Assembly (NCBI GenBank): GCA_002342345.1
Contig: DDPU01000048.1
Span: forward strand, 598 to 12,067
Reading direction: 5' to 3'
Source of the DNA: Verrucomicrobia bacterium UBA2460
Lineage (GTDB): Bacteria > Verrucomicrobiota > Verrucomicrobiia > Methylacidiphilales > Verrucolacustridaceae
DNA: 11,470 nt
Of the stretch, positions 6,252 to 11,470 are shown piece after piece. The notes under the pieces were generated by a model, which saw only the letters and a program-made list of their open reading frames with translations, was not told the origin of the DNA and did no database searches. Positions within the stretch are counted from its first letter, which is position 1. Every line of letters starts with the position of its first letter. A program made the position numbers and the translations under genes.

Positions 6252-6875
6252 ATGAACCCGGAACCCCGCGCGGACTACTTCGTTCCCAGCGTCATTGAAC
6301 AGACCGGACGGGGCGAGCGCGCCTACGACATTTATTCCCGGCTCCTCAAGGACCGGATCGTCTTTATCGGCACGGCCATCGATGACACCATGGCAAACTC
6401 CATCATTGCCCAGCTCCTTTTCCTGCAGATGGAGGATCCCAAAAAGGACGTGAACATTTACGTCCATTCGCCGGGAGGATACGTCACCGCCGGGCTGGCC
6501 ATCTACGACACCATGCAATACATCAGCTGCGATGTGGCCACCTACTGCATCGGTCAGGCCGCCAGCATGGGCGCCGTTCTCCTTGCCGCCGGCACCAAGG
6601 GCAAACGCTACTGCCTGCCCAACGCGCGGATCATGATCCACCAGCCTCTCGGGGGCGCCCAGGGGCAGGCAACCGACATCAGCATCCAGGCCCAGGAAAT
6701 CCTCCGCGCCAAGAAACGCCTCAACGAGATTCTCGCCCACCACACCGGGCAGAAGTTCGAGACTGTGGAAAAAGACACTGACCGGGACCGCTTCATGTCA
6801 GCCGAGGACGCCAAGGCCTACGGCCTGGTCGACCACGTCGTCACCTTCCACAAGCCCGCCCAAACATCCAAATAA
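6252..6875 (+). CDS. clpP: ATP-dependent Clp protease proteolytic subunit ClpP
   Basis: This is a 207-residue serine peptidase that assembles into a tetradecameric chamber and degrades proteins fed in by ClpX. The catalytic triad is complete and spaced as in E. coli ClpP: Ser105 in GQAASMGA (101-108), His130 in MIHQPLGGA (128-136) and Asp179 in [13 protein letters not shown] (175-187). The substrate-binding strand [11 protein letters not shown] (71-81) and the C-terminal YGLVDHVV (190-197) are also present. The N terminus ([23 protein letters not shown]) is typical, with a few residues before it that may be a short propeptide. Only 9 nt separate it from tig, with no evident Shine-Dalgarno sequence, which suggests translational reinitiation or coupling. 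clpX follows 12 nt downstream. Confidence 0.97.
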   Translation: MNPEPRADYFVPSVIEQTGRGERAYDIYSRLLKDRIVFIGTAIDDTMANSIIAQLLFLQMEDPKKDVNIYVHSPGGYVTAGLAIYDTMQYISCDVATYCIGQAASMGAVLLAAGTKGKRYCLPNARIMIHQPLGGAQGQATDISIQAQEILRAKKRLNEILAHHTGQKFETVEKDTDRDRFMSAEDAKAYGLVDHVVTFHKPAQTSK

Positions 6876-6878
6876 ACC

Positions 6879-6882
6879 GGAG
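6879..6882 (+). promoter_or_regulatory. Ribosome binding site of clpX
   Basis: GGAG lies 5 nt before a GTG at 6888. It supports this GTG as the start, which is also the position needed to include the N-terminal zinc-binding cysteines (Cys10 and Cys13). Confidence 0.5.
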
Positions 6883-6887
6883 CCTCC

Positions 6888-8153
6888 GTGGCCCGCCCCA
6901 CCCACCTCACGCTCTGCTCCTTCTGCGGAAAGAGCCACGCGGAGGTGAAGAAACTCATCGCCGGACCGGGTGTCTATATTTGCGACAACTGCGTCACCCT
7001 GTGCACCAACATCCTCAACCGGGAGACCGGTGAGGGACGCCCGGGAAAAGGACCGCTCACCGCCCTCCCCAAGCCGAGGGAAATCCGCGCGGAACTTGAC
7101 CGGCACGTCATTGGCCAGGAAAGAGCCAAACGGACCCTCGCCGTCGCCGTACACAACCACTACAAGCGGATCCGCGGGGATCACGCGGACTCCCTGCCCA
7201 CCGAGCATGCCGACGTGGAACTCGAAAAAAGCAACATTCTCCTCATCGGGCCAACCGGTTGCGGCAAGACCCTCCTTGCCCGCACCCTCGCCCGGATCCT
7301 CGATGTTCCCTTCGCCATCGCCGATGCCACCTCCCTGACCGAGGCCGGCTACGTGGGCGAGGATGTGGAAACAATCATCCTCCGTCTTTTGCAAAACGCG
7401 GACTACGACGTCAAAAAGGCCGAGTTGGGCATCGTCTACATCGACGAGATTGACAAAATCGGGCGCAAATCGGACAGCGCCTCGATCACCCGGGATGTCT
7501 CCGGGGAGGGCGTCCAGCAGGGTCTCCTCAAAATTCTCGAGGGGACCATCTGCCACGTGCCCCCGCAGGGAGGCCGCAAACATCCCCAGCAGGAACACAT
7601 CACCATCAACACCCAAAACATCCTTTTTATCTGCGGCGGGGGCTTCGTCGGGCTGGAGGAAATCGTGCGGAAGCGGCTGGGCGGTCGTTCCCTCGGATTC
7701 GGCGCCGGCCCCGGGTCCGCGCCCATCACTGAGGAGGGCCCCACCCTGCTCCGACACACCGAGCCCGAGGATCTCCTCAAATTTGGAATGATTCCCGAAT
7801 TCATCGGCCGCCTCCCCGTCCTCACCCATCTTCACCCCCTCACCGCGGAGGAACTCATCGCCGTGCTCACCGAGACCAAGAACTGCCTCACCAAACAATA
7901 CGCCAAACTTTTTGGCATGGAAGGCGTCCGGCTGAACTTCACCAGGGACGCGCTCAAATGCCTTGCCGACAAAGCCATGAAAAAAGGCACCGGGGCCCGG
8001 GCCCTTCGCAGTCTGCTGGAGGGCATGATGCTCGATCTCATGTACGAAATCCCCTCCCGGGATGATGTGGAGGAAGTCCTCATCAACCGCCCCGTGGTGG
8101 AGGGTCAGCGCCCACCCATCATCCGGCGCAAGGAATCCCGCAAAGCCGCCTGA
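6888..8153 (+). CDS. clpX: ATP-dependent Clp protease ATP-binding subunit ClpX
   Basis: This is a 421-residue AAA+ unfoldase that recognises tagged substrates, unfolds them and passes them to ClpP. The N-terminal zinc domain has Cys10, Cys13, Cys32 and Cys35 (CSFC and CDNC). The AAA+ module shows Walker A GPTGCGKT (121-128), pore loop GYVG (154-157), Walker B IVYIDE (182-187), the RKH loop (230-232), an arginine finger region PEFIGRLP (303-310) and sensor 2 GARALRS (369-375). The ClpP-docking loop, usually IGF, reads LGF (269-271). The start is GTG. It is the last gene of the tig-clpP-clpX run, and no lon follows, unlike in gammaproteobacteria; a convergent aminotransferase gene comes next. 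Function is secure and only the loop variant is unusual. Confidence 0.97.
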   Translation: MARPTHLTLCSFCGKSHAEVKKLIAGPGVYICDNCVTLCTNILNRETGEGRPGKGPLTALPKPREIRAELDRHVIGQERAKRTLAVAVHNHYKRIRGDHADSLPTEHADVELEKSNILLIGPTGCGKTLLARTLARILDVPFAIADATSLTEAGYVGEDVETIILRLLQNADYDVKKAELGIVYIDEIDKIGRKSDSASITRDVSGEGVQQGLLKILEGTICHVPPQGGRKHPQQEHITINTQNILFICGGGFVGLEEIVRKRLGGRSLGFGAGPGSAPITEEGPTLLRHTEPEDLLKFGMIPEFIGRLPVLTHLHPLTAEELIAVLTETKNCLTKQYAKLFGMEGVRLNFTRDALKCLADKAMKKGTGARALRSLLEGMMLDLMYEIPSRDDVEEVLINRPVVEGQRPPIIRRKESRKAA

Positions 8154-8164
8154 GTCTGCCGGTC

Positions 8165-8183
8165 GCCAGCAGGGACCGCTGGC
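8165..8183. terminator. Candidate hairpin terminator between convergent clpX and aminotransferase genes
   Basis: GCCAGC (8165-8170) and GCTGGC (8178-8183) form a perfect 6-bp stem with a 7-nt loop (AGGGACC) in the 37-nt gap between two convergent stop codons. On the plus strand it is followed by a modest T-rich stretch, TTGCTTGTT. The position suits a terminator, perhaps serving both sides, but the U tract is weak. Confidence 0.4.
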
Positions 8184-8190
8184 TTGCTTG

Positions 8191-9273
8191 TTACGAAATC
8201 TTTTTCAACCCCTCGCCCAACCTTCCCCAAAGCTCCTCCATGCCTTTTTCGGTCTCATCGCCCATGTGGGAAACCCGGAAGGTCTGCCCCTTAAGCTTGC
8301 CGTAACCGCCGTCAAAAATCGCCTGGTGGGTCTCCTTGAGCCAGGCAATCCATTTGGCGACATCCACCCCGCGGGTGTTTTTGCCGCAGGTCAGGCTGAG
8401 AGATTCAAAACCCTTCTCCGGAAAGACCTCAAAGCCGTTTCCCTGGAGCCAACTCCGTCCCCGCTCGGCATTTTTGCGATGGCGTTCGTGGCGCCTGGCA
8501 ATTCCCTCCGTCTCCATTTCCGCCAGCTTCGCCTCCAGGGCATACAGGTGGCCGATGGAGGGAGTGCAGGGCGTCATGTTGCTCTCCGCCTGCCTCCGGA
8601 ATTCCAGAAAATCATAGTAATAACCACGGTCTTTCACCTTTTCCGCCCGCTGATACGCCCGCTCGCTCACCGCAAAAAGGGCGGCGCCGGGCGGAAGGGC
8701 CAGAGCCTTTTGGGTTCCGCAGAGCATCACATCAAGGCCGAGCTCATCAAACGGGATCGGTAGGACGCTGAAGGAGGAGACGGTGTCCACGATAAGCAGG
8801 ACGTCGGGATACTTGGTTCGGACCAGTTTGGCGATATCCGCCAGTGGACTGAGGACTCCCGTGGAGGTCTCGTGGTGGATCAGGGTGAGCGCGTCGAATC
8901 CACCCTGGGACAGTTCCCGGTCAATCATCTCGGGACGGATTGCCTGCCCCCACTCCACCTGAACCTTGCCGGCCTGCTTGCCGCACTTCTGCGCGACATC
9001 CAGCCACTTGTCGGAAAAGGCCCCGTTCATGCAGACCAAAACCTTTTTCTGTACCAGATTCCTCAAGGCGGCCTCCATCACCGACCAGGCGGATCCGGTC
9101 CCCAGAAACACCGGCTGGCTGGTCTGGAAAAGTTTCCGCAGGCCCGGTTGCACCCGGGCATAGAGGTCCTGGAAGCCCTTGCCGCGGTGTCCGATCATCG
9201 GACTCCCGAAGGCTTTTCGCACGGGGGCGGAGACTTCGACCGGGCCGGGGATAAACAGTTTGATGTGCGGCAT
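8191..9273 (-). CDS. Class V aminotransferase (alanine/serine-glyoxylate or phosphoserine aminotransferase type)
   Basis: This is a 360-residue PLP-dependent fold-type I enzyme of the small class V group (COG0075-like). It starts with KLFIPGPVEVSAPVRKAF (5-22), the typical substrate-side N terminus, followed by MIGHRGKGF (26-34). Other landmarks are GTGSAWSVMEAAL (58-70), HHETSTGVL (133-141), VDTVSSFSV with PLP-ring Asp163, CGTQKALALPPG with Schiff-base Lys189, and FRVSHMGD (332-339) with Arg333 placed to bind the substrate carboxylate. Members transfer amino groups between alanine or serine and glyoxylate or pyruvate, and some act as phosphoserine aminotransferase; sequence alone does not separate these. 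The frame is open 96 codons further upstream, but that part is antisense to the next gene and unlike the family, so I use the ATG at 9273. It converges with clpX and diverges from the LolA-like gene. Confidence 0.9.
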   Translation of the reverse strand: MPHIKLFIPGPVEVSAPVRKAFGSPMIGHRGKGFQDLYARVQPGLRKLFQTSQPVFLGTGSAWSVMEAALRNLVQKKVLVCMNGAFSDKWLDVAQKCGKQAGKVQVEWGQAIRPEMIDRELSQGGFDALTLIHHETSTGVLSPLADIAKLVRTKYPDVLLIVDTVSSFSVLPIPFDELGLDVMLCGTQKALALPPGAALFAVSERAYQRAEKVKDRGYYYDFLEFRRQAESNMTPCTPSIGHLYALEAKLAEMETEGIARRHERHRKNAERGRSWLQGNGFEVFPEKGFESLSLTCGKNTRGVDVAKWIAWLKETHQAIFDGGYGKLKGQTFRVSHMGDETEKGMEELWGRLGEGLKKIS

Positions 9274-9301
9274 CCTTGGGGTAGATAGAGGATTCACACC
9301 C

Positions 9302-10300
9302 ATGCGCAACCTTATCCTCATTTTTCCCCTGGTGACCCTTCTCGGCGCACCGTTGGTTGCCCAGATCGGGACCAAAGGTGCTCCGGACGCCAGCGGCAAC
9401 ATGCAGACCAAGGAGGACGACGAACCGGTTGCCAAAGCCACCGCCGCAACCGCCGAGGACAAAGCCTCCCAACCCCCCGCCACGCTTCCGTCCTCCCCAG
9501 GTGCCAACCTGCCCGCCCAGGCCCCCGGTCCCGCCGTTGGTGAAATTATCCAGAATGCCATCCGGCGGGACGAGGAATTACGGGACCTGCGGTCGGAATA
9601 TCTTTACCAGCTCAAGGTCGTCACGGAGCGGTTGGACGACGACAACAAGGTTGTGCCCGACAAGACAAAGACGGTTTCCGCAAAAATCAAACCCGGCAAA
9701 GACATCACTTACACGGCCGATTTCAACGATGACTCCGGTTCCCCATCCGGGGGCGCCTCCGACAAAACCAAGGTCGCCGGGGTCGGCGCGGGACGCAACC
9801 TCCGCAAAGGATCTGATGACGATGATGACGACGACAAGGACAAGCAGGTGGAGGATGCCAAGAAGGTCAATGCCATGCTGGACATGGCCAAAATTGCCCC
9901 CCGCTACAATTATCAGCGGCTCAATGACGAAACCATCCGTGACCGGCGCTGCTTCGTCATCAAATTCACCCCCAAAAAGGACCAGCCTTTCTCGTCCCGC
10001 GAGGAAAAGGTCATCAACAAAGTGGGCGGAACTCTTTGGGTCGACCAGAAGGACTTCAGCATCATCCAGACGAAGGGGAAATTGACCGAGGAGGTCGATG
10101 TCGCCTGGTTTTTGGCCACCATGAAGGGGTTGGATTTCGATTATCAGACGGAGGAGTTGCCGGAAATCGGCATCCCCGTACCCTCCTCCTTTTTCATGAA
10201 TTTTGACCTGAACGTCATGGGCTACCGGATTGCCCAACGGCAAAAAAGCTCGATGAGCGAATACCAGCGGTCCGCCTCGCCGCCGGCCAACCAACCCTAG
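9302..10300 (+). CDS. Exported LolA-like (outer-membrane lipoprotein-sorting-like) protein
   Basis: This 332-residue protein has a Sec signal peptide (Arg2, hydrophobic 4-19, likely cleavage after Ala20). An Ala/Pro/Thr-rich, probably unstructured region follows to about residue 80. The body resembles LolA/LolB-fold periplasmic proteins: YNYQRLNDETIRDRRCFVIKFTP (202-224), GGTLWVDQKDFSIIQTKGKL (242-261) and a C-terminal strand series ending near YRIAQRQKSSMSEYQR (308-323). The GRxCxxxxFxPK and LWVDxxxFxIxxxxG patterns are what is usually annotated as outer-membrane lipoprotein-sorting protein, although a true carrier role is unproven. An acidic run of seven aspartates with flanking lysines (about 171-181) interrupts the domain. 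The start is the ATG at 9302, preceded by AGAGGA (9287-9292). An upstream extension would overlap the divergent aminotransferase gene and lose the signal peptide. Confidence 0.75.
   Translation: MRNLILIFPLVTLLGAPLVAQIGTKGAPDASGNMQTKEDDEPVAKATAATAEDKASQPPATLPSSPGANLPAQAPGPAVGEIIQNAIRRDEELRDLRSEYLYQLKVVTERLDDDNKVVPDKTKTVSAKIKPGKDITYTADFNDDSGSPSGGASDKTKVAGVGAGRNLRKGSDDDDDDDKDKQVEDAKKVNAMLDMAKIAPRYNYQRLNDETIRDRRCFVIKFTPKKDQPFSSREEKVINKVGGTLWVDQKDFSIIQTKGKLTEEVDVAWFLATMKGLDFDYQTEELPEIGIPVPSSFFMNFDLNVMGYRIAQRQKSSMSEYQRSASPPANQP
9815..9835 (+). repeat. GAY-codon run encoding seven aspartates
   Basis: Seven consecutive GAT/GAC codons encode Asp172-178 of the LolA-like protein, followed by Lys-Asp-Lys. 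The mixed GAT and GAC use argues against a fresh single-unit slippage tract and for an older or selected acidic segment. Confidence 0.85.
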
Positions 10301-10319
10301 CTTTTTTCGCGGATCCCCC

Positions 10320-11470
10320 GTGACCGGCCGGCTCCTCGCCGTAATCCTGGGACTCGCTTCCCTGCCGGCATCCGGGGGCCCAAATACCCCAGGCCCCGCC
10401 TGGGCGGAAGAGGCGGTCTGGTACCAGATTTTTCCCGAGAGGTTCCGAAACGGAGACCCCAAAAACGATCCGACCGCGGACTACTGCGGAGTGCCCGAAA
10501 AAGTCCGCGGGGAATGGGGCGTCCTTCCCTGGACGATGGAATGGTATGCCCTGGCGGATTGGGAAAAAAAGCTGGCCGGAGACGTGTACGGGACCAACGG
10601 TTACCGTCGATATGGCGGGGATTTCCGGGGGGTGATCGACCGCCTGGACTACCTCAAAGACTTGGGGGTAACCGCGTTGTATCTGAACCCGGTTTTCGAG
10701 TCCCCCTCCCTTCACAAATACGATGCACGCTCTTTCCACCATGCGGACCCGCATTTCGGCCCGGATCCCGCGGGGGATCTCGCCCTCACCAAGGAATCGT
10801 CCGCTGATCCCGCGAGCTGGCGCTGGACAGCCGCCGATAAAATGTTGCTCGAGCTTGTCCGGGAGGCCCATGCCCGCGGCATGAAGATCATCCTCGACGG
10901 CGTCTTTAACCACTGTGCGCGGCAGTTTTTCGCCTTCGAGGATCTCCGTAAGAATCAAAAACAATCCCCCTACGTCCATTGGTTTGAGGTGAAGGCTTTT
11001 GACGACCCCAAAACCCCCGCCGATGAGTTTGACTACTCGGGATGGTGGGGGCTGAAAAGCATGCCGGAATTTGCCGAGGTGACGGATGAGGCCGGACGAA
11101 AAAATCTCCACCCCGAGGTGAAGGCCTACCTTTTCGCCGTCACCCGTCGCTGGATGGATCCGGATGGCAACGGGGATCCCTCCGATGGAATCGACGGTTG
11201 GCGCCTCGACGTGGCCAACGAGGTGGGAACGGGTTTTTGGTCAGATTGGAACCAATTGGTCAAATCCATCAACCCCGCGGCCTACACCACCGCGGAGATC
11301 TGGCAGGAGGCCCCGGGGTTCATGCGGGAGGCCGGATTCGACGGTGTCATGAACTATTATGCCTTTGCCATGCCGGTCAAAGGAGGACTGATCGACGCCA
11401 CCTTGCCGGTCCGTGAGTTTCTCCAGTTGATCGAGGAACGGAGAAGCGCCTTTTCGGATGAGGAATGGAG
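10320..11470 (+). CDS. GH13 alpha-amylase / neopullulanase-like glycosidase, N-terminal part (cut by window edge)
   Basis: 383 codons are present and no stop is reached. A GTG at 10320, 19 nt after the LolA-like gene and preceded by GCGGA, gives a signal peptide (hydrophobic 5-18, possible cleavage after Gly19), so the enzyme is exported. The catalytic domain starts AVWYQIFPERFRNGDPKND (32-50), with Asn and Asp residues that bind calcium in relatives. Then come YGGDFRGVIDRLDYLKDLGVTALYLNPVFESPS (98-130, named by its ends), region I DGVFNH (193-198), the Asp/Gly-rich loop 280-292, region II GWRLDVANE (293-301) with nucleophile Asp297 and Arg295, and region III AEIW (325-328) with acid/base Glu326. 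Region IV, with the third catalytic aspartate, lies beyond the window. The DVANE form and HKYDA (132-136) point to the neopullulanase/cyclomaltodextrinase-like subgroup. Substrate is probably an alpha-1,4-glucan or maltodextrin (inference). Confidence 0.9.
   Translation, partial: MTGRLLAVILGLASLPASGGPNTPGPAWAEEAVWYQIFPERFRNGDPKNDPTADYCGVPEKVRGEWGVLPWTMEWYALADWEKKLAGDVYGTNGYRRYGGDFRGVIDRLDYLKDLGVTALYLNPVFESPSLHKYDARSFHHADPHFGPDPAGDLALTKESSADPASWRWTAADKMLLELVREAHARGMKIILDGVFNHCARQFFAFEDLRKNQKQSPYVHWFEVKAFDDPKTPADEFDYSGWWGLKSMPEFAEVTDEAGRKNLHPEVKAYLFAVTRRWMDPDGNGDPSDGIDGWRLDVANEVGTGFWSDWNQLVKSINPAAYTTAEIWQEAPGFMREAGFDGVMNYYAFAMPVKGGLIDATLPVREFLQLIEERRSAFSDEEW

Noticed and set aside
6879..6889. 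Inverted repeat CGGAG-C-CTCCG-like sequence across the clpX ribosome binding site, considered as a regulatory hairpin
   Set aside because: The loop would be about one base, too small to form. The likely role is a plain ribosome binding site.
6798..7898. A 366-codon minus-strand frame opposite clpX
   Set aside because: It is antisense to an unambiguous clpX, with glycine- and glutamate-rich low-information sequence. It is a frame artefact of high GC content.
9274..9561. N-terminal extension of the class V aminotransferase
   Set aside because: It is antisense to the signal peptide region of the LolA-like gene and unlike the family N terminus, which begins at KLFIPGPVEV.
10301..10307. CTTTTTT after the LolA-like gene, considered as a terminator tail
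   Set aside because: No GC-rich stem precedes it, and the amylase start follows within 19 nt.

Overview
The window is GC-rich chromosomal DNA from a bacterium. It is almost fully coding and reads as core housekeeping sequence, not a mobile or defence island. I see no transposase, integrase, phage gene, tRNA, rRNA, CRISPR array or long repeat. A Gram-negative cell is implied by a Sec-exported LolA-like protein and an exported amylase. The poorly understood 470-residue family beginning at 2144, a DUF2141 protein and a trigger factor-ClpP-ClpX cluster next to Fur and LysR regulators would fit Verrucomicrobiota or a neighbouring phylum. That assignment is inference from family resemblance and was not tested by a search.

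Left part (1-3438), all on the minus strand. A probable operon runs leftwards: yggS (PLP homeostasis protein), mpg (3-methyladenine DNA glycosylase), a conserved 470-aa protein of unknown function, and a secreted DUF2141 protein. The first three are joined by 4-nt stop/start overlaps (GTGA, then ATGA) and the fourth follows after 12 nt. After a 210-nt gap, the first 20 codons of parB (chromosome partitioning) leave the left edge. This gene piece is easy to miss because only 62 nt are present.

Middle part (3480-8153), all on the plus strand. A LysR-family regulator diverges from yggS across a 41-nt gap. It overlaps a Fur-family regulator (GTGA again). Then come tig (trigger factor), clpP and clpX with gaps of 52, 9 and 12 nt. 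Together they encode a ribosome-bound chaperone, the ClpP peptidase chamber and its ClpX unfoldase, a classic protein quality-control cluster that here sits directly behind two regulators.

Right part (8165-11470). A small hairpin separates clpX from a convergent class V aminotransferase on the minus strand. That gene diverges, with only 28 nt between start codons, from an exported LolA-like protein carrying a seven-aspartate run. An exported GH13 alpha-amylase/neopullulanase-type enzyme starts 19 nt further on and is cut by the right edge after 383 codons.

No clearly new multi-gene system is visible. The points most worth a second look are the uncharacterised 470-aa protein in a coupled operon with a DNA repair enzyme, the LysR-Fur pair in front of tig-clpP-clpX, the altered ClpP-docking loop of ClpX (LGF) and the altered C-terminal cysteine pattern of the Fur protein.
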